Shown here piece after piece: positions 1 through 7,639 of a stretch of 64,000 nucleotides of DNA; positions within the stretch are counted from its first letter, which is position 1; each line of letters starts with the position of its first letter. Source of the stretch: an uncultured Roseburia sp. Its GTDB lineage: Bacteria > Bacillota_A > Clostridia > Lachnospirales > Lachnospiraceae. A program made the position numbers and the translations under genes. The notes beneath the pieces are model-generated. The model was not told the origin of the DNA. It was given only the letters and a program-made list of their open reading frames with translations, and did not search any database. Location: assembly GCA_900557275.1 (NCBI GenBank), contig USRX01000005.1, forward strand, positions 1 to 64,000, read 5' to 3'.

Positions 1-183
1 ATTAATCGAAAGAAAAAATCTATAACGAGAAGTAGTGTGAAAGTTGCTTTAAAAGTGATATTGGAGAAGAATGGAAAGATAAGCGGACCGAAAAAATTAG
101 AAGTATTTGGTGCGAGTTATTTATATTCGATGTTCTTGAGGTTTGGGTTGATTGATACAGATCAGCTTTTGTGGGAGTATTGA
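1..183 (+). CDS. C-terminal fragment of an unrecognised protein (5' end outside window)
   Basis: The first reading frame is open from base 1 and stops at TGA 181-183, giving the last 60 residues of a protein. The fragment is lysine-rich near its start and ends with an aromatic, hydrophobic stretch (FGASYLYSMFLRFGL). I do not recognise the family. Its position next to ugd debris would fit a polysaccharide or mobile-element gene, but that is only inference. Confidence 0.35.
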   Translation: MNRKKKSITRSSVKVALKVILEKNGKISGPKKLEVFGASYLYSMFLRFGLIDTDQLLWEY

Positions 184-542
184 TATTGGTATGCATGGGA
201 TGGATTTTAGATACAGCACATGATCAACTAGGTACAAAAATATTTTCGTATTATGGTTGGTGGAAAGAAAAACAAAAAAAATCTACTTTATATGGGTTAA
301 AGTATGAAGTGCTAATATCAGGTATTTTGTCTCGAATTACTGGTTTACACGGCATATGGAACATTTTTGGTACATATGCATTAATAAAAAAATATCTCCA
401 GATATTATTCATTTACATAATCTTCATATGTGGAATACAAATGTCCCTATGGTGGATATTGTCTGCCGAAGGATACGAAGCAGCTATTGGCAAATTATGC
501 GGATGTGCCGCAGAACATGATGTCTGCCATTGTGGAGTCTAA
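171..542 (+). CDS. Doubtful short ORF with a hydrophobic start, running into ugd debris
   Basis: A GTG at 171 opens a 123-codon frame that overlaps the end of the previous fragment by 13 bases. The predicted peptide has hydrophobic segments near its start and around residues 75-95. From about base 448 the DNA is a ugd fragment in another frame, so the last third of this ORF is probably not natural protein. There is no convincing ribosome site. It may be the 5' part of a gene cut off by the ugd junction. I do not recognise it. Confidence 0.2.
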   Translation: MGVLILVCMGWILDTAHDQLGTKIFSYYGWWKEKQKKSTLYGLKYEVLISGILSRITGLHGIWNIFGTYALIKKYLQILFIYIIFICGIQMSLWWILSAEGYEAAIGKLCGCAAEHDVCHCGV

Positions 543-831
543 CCGGACACGGAAGGATTTCATCGCAGACCGTGTATTGCAGATGGCGGGATATTATGAT
601 TATAGCGAGGATAATAATTATGATGCCTCTATGGAAAAGGAAATCGTGATCGGCGTATACCGACTGACCATGAAGTCCAATTCCGATAATTTCCGTCAGT
701 CCTCTATTCAGGGTGTCATGAAACGGATTAAGGCGAAGAGCGCAAAGGTCGTGATCTATGAGCCAACGCTGGAAGATGGCAGCACTTTCTTTGGAAGCCG
801 TGTGGTAAATGATCTGGAGAAGTTCAAAGAG
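448..831 (+). pseudogene. ugd: ugd fragment 1: UDP-glucose 6-dehydrogenase, catalytic-Cys to near the C-terminus
   Basis: UDP-glucose 6-dehydrogenase oxidises UDP-glucose to UDP-glucuronate for capsule and exopolysaccharide synthesis. This piece begins at the catalytic motif [14 protein letters not shown] (Cys codon at 460). It runs through [32 protein letters not shown] and [14 protein letters not shown] to [10 protein letters not shown]. The NAD-binding N-terminal half is absent, and the final family tail (a CLDDVxxKVYTRD-type end) is missing too. From 832 the reading continues into unrelated sequence next to an IS21 remnant. Related ugd pieces lie at 4014-4287 and 5859-5906, so this is one of several decayed copies. 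Family assignment is firm; function is certainly lost. Confidence 0.85.
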
Positions 832-886
832 GATACACTTCTCTCTGTATGCACCAATACAAGAGAGGAGGAACGGTAAATGCCTA

Positions 887-1320
887 GTGAGAGAGACAAG
901 TGCTGTAAACGCAGCTTATATAGAAGCCAGAATGAAACAGTTTAAGCTGGTCAATATGCGCGAACAATATCAGGAACTTATACGTGTAGCTTCAGAACAG
1001 TCTATGACGTATGAAGATTTCCTGATCATGCTGTTACAAGTGGAGGAAACAGGAAAGAAACGCCGACAGGCTGAACGCCTGACAGATGCAGCTAATTTCG
1101 ACTCTGATAAACGGCTGTCTGACATTGATTACCGCTTCAATCCAAACCTGGATGCGGCAAAGATCCAATCTTTGGGCAGGCTTGAATTTATGGATAACCA
1201 TGAAAACATCATAATCATTGGGCCTCCAGGAGTCGGTAAAAGTATGATTGCCACCGGGATTGGCCGGAATGAATGCGAAGCCGGATATAGGGTCCTTTTT
1301 GTGAATGCAAAAAAGACAGC
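887..1320 (+). pseudogene. istB: Truncated IS21-family helper ATPase IstB
   Basis: IstB is the AAA+ helper of the IS21 transposase IstA. The fragment shows the IstB N-terminal helical region (FKLVNMREQYQELI, then DIDYRFNPNLD) and a Walker A motif, GPPGVGKS, followed by the ATG/GYRVLF region. It then ends in unrelated sequence near 1320. Walker B and the rest of the AAA+ core are gone; intact IstB is about 250 residues. A ribosome-site-like GAGGAGGAA precedes an out-of-frame ATG at 880, so the 5' end is either frameshifted or starts at GTG 887. No istA is present apart from, perhaps, a few codons just upstream. Confidence 0.75.
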
Positions 1321-1346
1321 TATCGTGTCAAAGGGCCAAAAACTGA

Positions 1347-1667
1347 GTATTAAAAAAGAAAGGCATAAAAACGAGTATAAAAATCACACCGGATAAATAT
1401 CCGCAGATCATAGAAGTTTACAATACAGAGGGAAAAACAGCTGCATATGACCTAATTCGGAGCTGTTATGAGATCAAAAATCCAACTTACGTTATGAAAA
1501 GGATGAAAGCAGACAAGAGTCTTGGATATAACTATGATACCGACCGTTTTGAATCAAACAGCCGTAAGGAAGACGATATTTTTTTAAATTTAGAAGCTCT
1601 CTGTGAAAACAAAGTCGAAACAGAAATGTGCCTGCGGAGCACAGAGAATTCCTGCAGGAACAGTTAA
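1347..1667 (+). pseudogene. Decayed ORF inserted between istB and the IS end
   Basis: The frame from 1347 to TAA 1665-1667 encodes a basic peptide with the stretch ITPDKYPQIIEVYNTEGKTA, then YVMKRMKADKSLGYN. It looks like a small DNA-binding accessory protein, but I cannot name the family. An in-register N-terminal part (MSKGQKLSIKKERHKNEY-like, read from about 1327) lies in the adjacent frame, which suggests a frameshift near 1380. It sits exactly where the istB reading ends, so it is either a second element nested in the IS or the flank of a deletion. Confidence 0.35.
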
Positions 1668-1685
1668 AACAATACAAAAAAGAAA

Positions 1686-1773
1686 TGACCCACTTGAAAA
1701 TCAGGTGATTTCTGAATTCAGGTGGGTCAGAATTAAACGTAAAAGTGGGTCAATTTTACTTGACAATCAACAA
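1686..1773 (+). mobile_element. Right-end-like sequence of an IS21-family element
   Basis: Three copies of an 8-base motif occur close together: TGACCCAC at 1686-1693, and its complement GTGGGTCA at 1722-1729 and 1745-1752. They are followed by TTGACAATCAACA ending near 1773. Multiple short terminal repeats ending in CA are typical of IS21-family ends, and this lies downstream of the istB remnant. No matching left end was found in the window. Confidence 0.45.
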
Positions 1774-1902
1774 TGTGCATAAAAAAATTTGAGGATAGCA
1801 TTATATCACTATAAAAAAGGTACTATTAAGTAAAATGATTAAATATAAAAAGCTATTATGTGATTTTTAAAAAAGTTATTTTGCAAAAAATATGCAAATT
1901 AA

Positions 1903-1931
1903 TTGACAGAAAAGAAAAAATAATGTATTTT
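1903..1931 (+). promoter_or_regulatory. Possible promoter of the ATPase-HEPN operon
   Basis: TTGACA (1903-1908), a 17-base spacer, then TATTTT (1926-1931), about 58 bases before the ATPase start, in a very AT-rich stretch. The -35 box is perfect and the -10 box weak. Confidence 0.4.
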
Positions 1932-1988
1932 CTAATTATATAACTAATAAAATAATGAAATCAAGTTAAAACTGAAGGAGGGTATGTC

Positions 1989-3218
1989 ATGTTATTAGAA
2001 TATACTTGTTCTAATTACAAATCAATAAAAGAAAAAATCGTGTTTTCAACTATTGCGGGGAAGGATATTCAGTATGCGGACAGACTCATTCCTTATGAAA
2101 AATACAAAGTAATACGTTCTTCCGTGATATATGGTGCAAATGGTTCTGGTAAAACGAATGTATTAAGTTCGCTTGGATTTGTTCAAAATTTAGTAATTAA
2201 CAGTATAAATCATCAACCTGGGCAAAGAATCTTTCAGACTCCGCATAAGTTAGCATTATCTGGAACACCCAGTGAGTTTTCTATGCAATTTGTTAGGAAT
2301 GGAATTAGATATGCATATGGTTTTTCATTGCTAAATAATGTTGTTAAAGAAGAAAATTTATATTATTTTCCATTAGGTAAACAGGTAAAAATTTTTGACA
2401 GAGAAGGGCTTTTGATCAAGCCGGGGAATCGATATAAAAAATCTTTTGATTTAAGCGAAACCGTTCTTAAAGAGAATCGACTATTTCTTTCATGTGCAGC
2501 CAATTATTCTAACCTAAAGGAAGTTGAGGAAGCTTTTTTATTTTTTTCACAAGATATTGTGTTCTATAATAGAGAAAATAATAATTGGATAGAATATTCC
2601 ATTCAACTTATGCAAAACAATGAGAAAATCAAGCAATTATTTCTTAAAATGCTTCAGGACTTTATGACTGGTATTAAAGATGTTCGGGTAAAACTTGAAA
2701 AAATTGACATTCAAGGTAATATTCCACCAGAATTGGAACAGTTATTATCCGGGAAAATGAATCGGGTTGAAGCAAAGGTTATATATGATGACTTTGAAAC
2801 GGATCTCATGACAGAGGAATCCGAAGGTATAAAAAAATTATTTGAAATGTTGTGTCCAATCATTGATATTTTAATGAAAGGAAAAATCCTAATCTGTGAT
2901 GAAATAGAAAAAAGTTTGCATGAAAATCTTGTGGCAAAAATTCTTGAATTATTTCAAAAGGCGTCCAGTGATAAAACGGCACAAATTATTTTTTCTACAC
3001 ATGATACCAGTCTTTTGAATAGTGAACTTTTTAGAAGGGATCAAATTTGGTTTACTCAGCTTACTGAAAAAGAACGGGCAACAGATTTATATTCTCTGGT
3101 TGAGATAAAGAATGTACGTAAATCAGAAAATCTTGAGAAGGGATATATAAGTGGGAAATATGGTGCAATTCCGATGATGAATCCCAATTTTGTAGAAGAT
3201 TTCAGTAAGGAATTTTAA
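1989..3218 (+). CDS. AAA-family (AbiL/RloA-like) ATPase, putative defence protein
   Basis: Predicted 409-residue soluble ATPase of the ABC/OLD-like AAA_15/AAA_21 group found in abortive-infection systems. Visible parts: the N-terminal LEYTCSNYKSIKE strand typical of RecF/SMC-like ATPases; Walker A GANGSGKT (residues 49-56); a signature-like TEESEGIKKL near 280; Walker B ILICDE (Asp304, Glu305); an H-loop STHD (His338); and a C-terminal RRDQIWFTQL...LEKGYISGKYGAIP block shared with AbiL/RloA-type ATPases. Those ATPases are usually followed by a TOPRIM protein (RloB/AbiLii); here the next gene instead encodes a HEPN-like protein. Start ATG 1989 has a strong GGAGGG site. Codon use is AT-rich, unlike the core genes downstream. 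Family confidence is high; the defence role is inference. Confidence 0.8.
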   Translation: MLLEYTCSNYKSIKEKIVFSTIAGKDIQYADRLIPYEKYKVIRSSVIYGANGSGKTNVLSSLGFVQNLVINSINHQPGQRIFQTPHKLALSGTPSEFSMQFVRNGIRYAYGFSLLNNVVKEENLYYFPLGKQVKIFDREGLLIKPGNRYKKSFDLSETVLKENRLFLSCAANYSNLKEVEEAFLFFSQDIVFYNRENNNWIEYSIQLMQNNEKIKQLFLKMLQDFMTGIKDVRVKLEKIDIQGNIPPELEQLLSGKMNRVEAKVIYDDFETDLMTEESEGIKKLFEMLCPIIDILMKGKILICDEIEKSLHENLVAKILELFQKASSDKTAQIIFSTHDTSLLNSELFRRDQIWFTQLTEKERATDLYSLVEIKNVRKSENLEKGYISGKYGAIPMMNPNFVEDFSKEF

Positions 3219-3233
3219 TCGGGGGTGTTGCAT

Positions 3234-3932
3234 TTGGATAAGTCTTTAAAATTATCGGATAGAAAAGAAGAAACAAGGGTTATTGCTTCCCCAATTCGTG
3301 TAGTAAAATATGAACTTCAAGAGATTAAACAACATTTCGATGAAAGTATATCTGTAATTCAGGAGCAATTTGATGTCGCAGACTATCTTGCTGAAAATGG
3401 AAAACAAGATCAAGCGTGTCATGTATGGCGGGCTCAGGTAGTATTTTTGGAAAGCGCTTTTGATTTTTTTATGCATGAATTAACGAAGTATGGATTAGGT
3501 CAAATATATGACTCAAATTGGAAAGCTACAGATAAATATAAAAATATTCAGATTGATATGAAAACTGTTGCCCGTGCACTAAGAGATGGAAAAGATTCCG
3601 ACTGGTTTCTTGAATATATCAATGGATATTATGCTGGAGATACATTAGTTTCATATGATTCATTTAGACGCCAAATGAATCTTTTGGGATTAAATATACA
3701 AATGATAGCAGATGAGGCTTTTTATGCCAGAAGAGCTTCTGAAAAGACAAAAGAAAAAATAAAAAGAGTACTAAATCAGCTGTTTACAAGACGAAACTTG
3801 ATAGCGCATCAGTCGGATCGTCGTCATGAAGATGCCGTTACTAATATGATTTCGAGGGAAGTTGTTGACAGATTTATAGCTGATATGAATAAAATTGTAA
3901 ATGCTATTATAAAAGTGGCATCTGATATGTAA
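3234..3932 (+). CDS. HEPN-domain protein, putative ribonuclease effector
   Basis: An all-helical protein of about 232 residues with the HEPN hallmark R-x4-H in RRNLIAHQSDR (Arg187, His192 counted from the start used here). HEPN proteins with this motif are commonly metal-independent RNases in toxin-antitoxin and abortive-infection systems. The upstream helical region (HVWRAQVVFLESAFDFFMHE) fits the RiboL-PSP/MAE-type HEPN proteins. The gene follows the ATPase after 15 bases and is surely co-transcribed. Start choice: GTG 3225 lacks room for a ribosome site, whereas TTG 3234 sits six bases after GGGGGTG. PrrC and RloC fuse an ATPase to a HEPN-like anticodon nuclease; this pair could be a split version. 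That analogy is inference. Confidence 0.7.
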   Translation: MDKSLKLSDRKEETRVIASPIRVVKYELQEIKQHFDESISVIQEQFDVADYLAENGKQDQACHVWRAQVVFLESAFDFFMHELTKYGLGQIYDSNWKATDKYKNIQIDMKTVARALRDGKDSDWFLEYINGYYAGDTLVSYDSFRRQMNLLGLNIQMIADEAFYARRASEKTKEKIKRVLNQLFTRRNLIAHQSDRRHEDAVTNMISREVVDRFIADMNKIVNAIIKVASDM

Positions 3933-4013
3933 CTTATGAAAATGTAAATTTAAACTGTTAGGATGAAAATAATATTTAGTGAATATTATTATTTACATAA
4001 AAAAATCGACTTG

Positions 4014-4287
4014 ACAGATACCGATGTGATGGAGAATGTCCATCTGGTCAAAGCGGCAGACACGTTTGTTTTCTTATTACAAAAAAGTGCTATCAAGGAA
4101 GATATCGCTACGCTGATCATGGGATTTAGGGAGGATGAAGCGAGCAAGCTGTTTGCCAATTCTACCTAGCGCTTCGTGTTTCTTGTTTTAATGAGTTGAA
4201 CACTTATGCGAAGATGAAAAGGGTTGAGCCTGTCTGGATGACGTGAGAGAGAAGGTTTATACGAGAGATCTGTATGGGAGAGATTAG
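4014..4287 (+). pseudogene. ugd: ugd fragment 2: middle segment joined to the C-terminal tail by an internal deletion
   Basis: A short open frame (ATG 3963, stop at 4169) carries HLVKAADTFVFLLQK, then AIKEDIATLIMGF and EASKLFANS, the part of UDP-glucose dehydrogenase before the catalytic cysteine. After a frameshift near 4160 the match continues as YLALRVSCFNELNTYAKMKR. It then jumps, with the whole catalytic-Cys block missing, to the family's last residues CLDDVREKVYTRDLYGRD and a stop at 4285-4287. The missing block is roughly the part present in fragment 1 (448-831). The 3963-4013 stretch does not obviously match. Clearly non-functional. Confidence 0.8.
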
Positions 4288-4320
4288 AGAATCTTGAAAT
4301 TGAATATGTGGGATAAATGG

Positions 4321-4348
4321 AAGCAGGAGCTGGAGCTCCTGCTTTTTT
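4321..4348 (+). terminator. Intrinsic terminator after the ATPase-HEPN region
   Basis: A perfect 10-bp stem, AAGCAGGAGC / GCTCCTGCTT, with a TGGA loop and a short T run. It ends transcription from the ATPase-HEPN/ugd-remnant side before the next cargo gene. Confidence 0.8.
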
Positions 4349-4505
4349 AAATCATATTTCAAAAACAGCTTATGAAAAATTAATATTTAGATAGAATAAA
4401 AGATTTATCATTTTAATAATTATAAAATATTGTGTGGATTATATATGTATGATATTTTATATATGGAACGATTTTTTTAGAAACACATGATAAAGAGGGG
4501 GATAT

Positions 4506-5693
4506 ATGAAGATTTCTATTGGAACAGCATCCAGCAATATGGAATTTGAAGAAGATTTAAAACTAATAAAGAGTTCATTGCTTTATGCGGATGAAATAGA
4601 ACTCATTGGCATGGCAGAATATGCAGTTTTTAATTATTTACCAAAGTGTTTAACAAATGCAAAAGATATTGACGATATGATAGAGAAGTTACTTCCTTTA
4701 TTCCGGTCGTTTGATAGTAAGGAAACGAAAGAACTTGAAGAAAAACTTTGTAGTTTAACGCAGATGTTAGAACCTGTCAGACCTTATTTAAAGAAGAAAA
4801 ACGGTAGGAATAAACAAGAAATTTGGGCTCAGTTAAAGATGCAACAGGTTTTCAAACAATGTAATGAATTGCTAGAAGAAGCTTTACATGATGTGATGAC
4901 TGAAGAGGGGACTAGAACAATCCAACAACTGATTGATAAGAACATTATATCTGTGTTTGATTATTCCTATAATGGATTTAGTATCGATGAATTAACAGGG
5001 GGATATTTTGCAAATCTGTTAGGTACTGTAAAATCGGGAAGTTCATTCCCACTATTCGATAATATTTGCTCATCTGTTGTAAAGTCTGTAATAAATGAAA
5101 AAATATTAGATTTTAGTAAGATAGATAAGGAAATTATTCGCCATGCAGGAATTGCAAATAATATATTAGCAACGTTACCTACACTTGAAAAAGCATCCAT
5201 TGATGAAATCTTAGATTTCAAAAAAGAACTGCAAAATCCGTTAATTAATTTTCGAACAGCTATTTATAAGTTTTCCGAACAAGTTATATCTATGCCGTGG
5301 GACATAAATTTTCAATATGAATGTTTAAAACTGTATGATACAGAGGTTATGCCTCGTATAAATGAATTGAATGAACTTTCAAGTGAACCAGGTGTATTAA
5401 GAAATTTTGGCAGAAGGGTTTTGGCTGATGGAGAAGCGCGTAGAAAATTAGGATATGTTGGTGCAGGACTTGCTACTGCAATAACAACAAGAACTGATAT
5501 CATAGAAACTTTTGGTATTTTAGAAAAATACCTTCAGTCTGGAGTTAAGATTGGTTTGTCAGCCGCAGGAATTGCAGCTTTTTTAAAAACGGCAAATTTA
5601 TTTAAAGAATCAGTCGACGCAGTGAACGCACAAAAATCCGTGATTGAGGGAAATGTCATGTACTATTATTATATGGCATCCAAAAAGTTATAG
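4506..5693 (+). CDS. Unrecognised 395-residue cargo protein
   Basis: Begins at ATG 4506 after a good AGAGGGGG site. The protein is largely helical with no signal peptide. Its start (FEEDLKLIKSSLLYADEIEL) resembles uncharacterised proteins in accessory islands whose N-termini carry a D-x-LIK-xxLLYAD pattern, and the 'ILDFKKEL' region near 240 recalls DUF6236-like proteins, but I cannot assign a family. Near residues 312-365 there is an Ala/Gly-rich stretch (YVGAGLATAITT, then IGLSAAGIAAF) that could be buried or membrane-associated helices. It is a lone gene with its own leader. It lies between two copies of the ugd 3' end (4231-4287, 5859-5906) and is AT-rich like the ATPase pair. A role in defence is possible but unproven. 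Confidence 0.6.
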   Translation: MKISIGTASSNMEFEEDLKLIKSSLLYADEIELIGMAEYAVFNYLPKCLTNAKDIDDMIEKLLPLFRSFDSKETKELEEKLCSLTQMLEPVRPYLKKKNGRNKQEIWAQLKMQQVFKQCNELLEEALHDVMTEEGTRTIQQLIDKNIISVFDYSYNGFSIDELTGGYFANLLGTVKSGSSFPLFDNICSSVVKSVINEKILDFSKIDKEIIRHAGIANNILATLPTLEKASIDEILDFKKELQNPLINFRTAIYKFSEQVISMPWDINFQYECLKLYDTEVMPRINELNELSSEPGVLRNFGRRVLADGEARRKLGYVGAGLATAITTRTDIIETFGILEKYLQSGVKIGLSAAGIAAFLKTANLFKESVDAVNAQKSVIEGNVMYYYYMASKKL

Positions 5694-5858
5694 TTAAATG
5701 GATTATTTGAGGCTGGCGGGATGGGGAAGATATTATTCAAAAAATGTTTAAACTAATGTTGTGTAATTGAAAAAGACTATGAATTAGTTCACTTTTCTGG
5801 TAACATTTACACTACCAGAACACACGATAGTTTGAAAATATCAAATGGGTGCAGGTTC

Positions 5859-5906
5859 TGTCTGGATGATATGTTGGAGAAGGTTTATACGAGAGAGATG
5901 CCTTAA
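5859..5906 (+). pseudogene. ugd: ugd fragment 3: C-terminal tail only
   Basis: Reads CLDDMLEKVYTREMP and a stop, the end of UDP-glucose dehydrogenase, with traces of the preceding residues (NGCRF for the family's NRYD-type sequence). It is a near copy of 4231-4270 at DNA level, so the two form about 40-bp direct repeats around the 4506-5693 gene. Confidence 0.65.
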
Positions 5907-5950
5907 AAGTCTTTCCTTCAAAAATTCTGCCAGGAAAATCTAAGAAATGT

Positions 5951-6011
5951 TAATCAATTCTATAAAGAGCAGAAAAAATCAAGTTTTTAGAATTGATTAC
6001 AAAAACTTGAT
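5951..6011. repeat. Two interleaved perfect inverted repeats upstream of the phosphoesterase
   Basis: Arms TAATCAATTCTA (5951-5962) and TAGAATTGATTA (5988-5999) are perfect 12-bp complements. ATCAAGTTTTT (5978-5988) and AAAAACTTGAT (6001-6011) are perfect 11-bp complements. The order is A-B-A'-B', so the two stems compete. Neither is followed by a clear T tract. The rest of the 5694-6143 gap shows only the ugd tail and AT-rich DNA. Confidence 0.6.
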
Positions 6012-6143
6012 TGCAACAAAAGATACCGTAAAAATACATCCAGATTACAGAGAGAATGAAAGAGGAACAATCAAAAAAATTTTTTTCCCCCATGTTAGTA
6101 TGATTTCAACCTCATGAAATCTACCAAAAGGAGCATTCAAAAT

Positions 6144-6857
6144 ATGAAAGTACTCGTAATCCCCGATGTTCATCTCAAACCGTATCTTTTTCGTCAGGCT
6201 TCCGCCCTGATGCATCAGGGTATTGCAGACAGAGCAGTCTGTTTGATGGATATCGCAGACGACTGGAACATGCAATATCAGATCTCGCTATACGAAGAGG
6301 TCTATGATGAAGCGATCCGTTTTGCAAAGCGATATCCGGATACGGCATGGTGTTATGGCAATCATGATCTGAGTTATCTGTGGCATTGTCTGGAAACCGG
6401 TTACAGCAGTATGGCTTCTTATACGGTACAGAAGAAACTGTTGGATCTTCGTGACGCTGTTCCGGAAGGGAATCCTATCCGTTATGTGCATCGAATTGAT
6501 AATGTTTTATTTTCCCATGGAGGCGTATTGGATTATTTTGTCAGTGAAAATGTTCCGGCTTCCAAATATGATGATGTGGATGCAGTTGTGGATACGATCA
6601 ATCAGTTGGGTGTCGCACAGATGTGGAAGGATGATTCCCCCATTTGGCTCAGACCACAGAAGAAAAATATACGCCTGTATAAGCCACGGAAATTACTACA
6701 GGTTGTAGGACATACTCCCGTGAAATCCATTACAAAGGAGAACAATCTCATTTCCTGTGATGTATTTTCTACAGACCCGGATGGAACCCCTTACGGTTCC
6801 CAGGAGTATCTCCTATTAGATACCCTAACATGGGAATATTACGGGATAAAATTATAA
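6144..6857 (+). CDS. Calcineurin-like metallophosphoesterase
   Basis: A 237-residue cytosolic phosphoesterase. All the metal-site motifs of the calcineurin fold are present in order: DVH near residue 8, DIADD in place of GDxxD, GNHD, SHGG and GHTP. Such proteins hydrolyse phosphate mono- or diesters; the substrate cannot be told from sequence. The frame is open further upstream (ATG 6114), but ATG 6144 gives the usual MKVLVIPDVH start and has an AGGAG site ten bases before it. It stands alone, between the accessory strip and the asp23-fakA-recG block, and ends before a long stem-loop at 6962. Confidence 0.85.
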   Translation: MKVLVIPDVHLKPYLFRQASALMHQGIADRAVCLMDIADDWNMQYQISLYEEVYDEAIRFAKRYPDTAWCYGNHDLSYLWHCLETGYSSMASYTVQKKLLDLRDAVPEGNPIRYVHRIDNVLFSHGGVLDYFVSENVPASKYDDVDAVVDTINQLGVAQMWKDDSPIWLRPQKKNIRLYKPRKLLQVVGHTPVKSITKENNLISCDVFSTDPDGTPYGSQEYLLLDTLTWEYYGIKL

Positions 6858-7254
6858 CGGAAGGGCAGTCATTTATTTATGGCATTATAAACGGTGGAAA
6901 AGTTAGTATCTTTTAAAGCAATCTGTGATTCTGCCTTACAATATTTTCGTAGAACAGATATGGCTGAAATAAAAACAAATGAAAACATCTGTCTGACGGA
7001 CAGCGGTTTCGTTTGCTTTCTGTTTCAGCCGTATTTTTATGCCTTTTGACAAAAAATATACACATTTTTTTGCAAATACACGTTTTTTTGGATTAAGGGT
7101 GTTTCTTTTTTGTCAAAGAATGGGTATAATAACCACATAAGTTATAGTATGTGCTTTCGCTGTTTTCATATAAATAAGAAATGACACCCGGTATTTTTGG
7201 GGGATCAGTATTGAAACATCCAGAAGGACATACGTTGAAAATTGGAGGATTATA
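6858..7254 (+). other. Gap between the phosphoesterase and asp23 genes
   Basis: No gene seen. It contains the terminator at 6962-7035, then a T-rich stretch and a TATAAT at 7125-7130 that could be a -10 box for the downstream operon, although no good -35 lies 17 bases before it. Confidence 0.4.
6962..7035 (+). terminator. Long stem-loop terminator
   Basis: GGCTGAAA (6962-6969) pairs with TTTCAGCC (7023-7030). An inner CTGTC/GACAG stem (6989-7003) and imperfect A/T pairing lie between, and GTATTTTTAT follows. It probably ends the phosphoesterase transcript. Confidence 0.55.
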
Positions 7255-7611
7255 ATGAAAGGATATATGAGTAACGAATTCGGTACGGTTAGTATCGAAC
7301 CGGAAGTTGTTTCTACATATGCCGGTTCAGTGGCAGTAGAATGCTTTGGTATCGTAGGTATGGCTGCGGTAAATGTAAAAGACGGACTTGTGAAATTGCT
7401 GAAAAAAGACTATCTTCACCATGGAATTTCCGTATCTATCACTGATAATAAAATAACATTGGATTTCCACGTGATTATTTCATATGGCGTAAATATCGAG
7501 GCAGTGGCTGACAATCTGATTCACACCGTGAAATACAAAGTCGAGTCATTTACCGGAATGCAGATTGAAAAAATCAACATTTTTGTGGAAGGTGTCAGAG
7601 TGATTGATTAA
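7255..7611 (+). CDS. Asp23/Gls24 family protein (YloU-like)
   Basis: A 118-residue protein of the Asp23/Gls24 family, small cytosolic or membrane-proximal proteins tied to envelope stress and lipid metabolism in Firmicutes. The N-terminal SIEPEVVSTYAGSVAVE and the C-terminal QIEKINIFVEGVRVID are typical, and the length fits YloU. Start ATG 7255 follows GGAGG. It sits directly before fakA (29-base gap between its stop and the GTG used here), the same order as yloU-yloV in Bacillus subtilis. Confidence 0.9.
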   Translation: MKGYMSNEFGTVSIEPEVVSTYAGSVAVECFGIVGMAAVNVKDGLVKLLKKDYLHHGISVSITDNKITLDFHVIISYGVNIEAVADNLIHTVKYKVESFTGMQIEKINIFVEGVRVID

Positions 7612-7639
7612 TACTGATACCAGGGAGGAGAACTTAGAA

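Noticed and set aside
5951..6011. Type III toxin-antitoxin RNA pseudoknot
   Set aside because: The stems interleave, but the loop lengths do not allow an H-type pseudoknot; there is no repeat array, and the next gene is a phosphoesterase, not a ToxN-like RNase.
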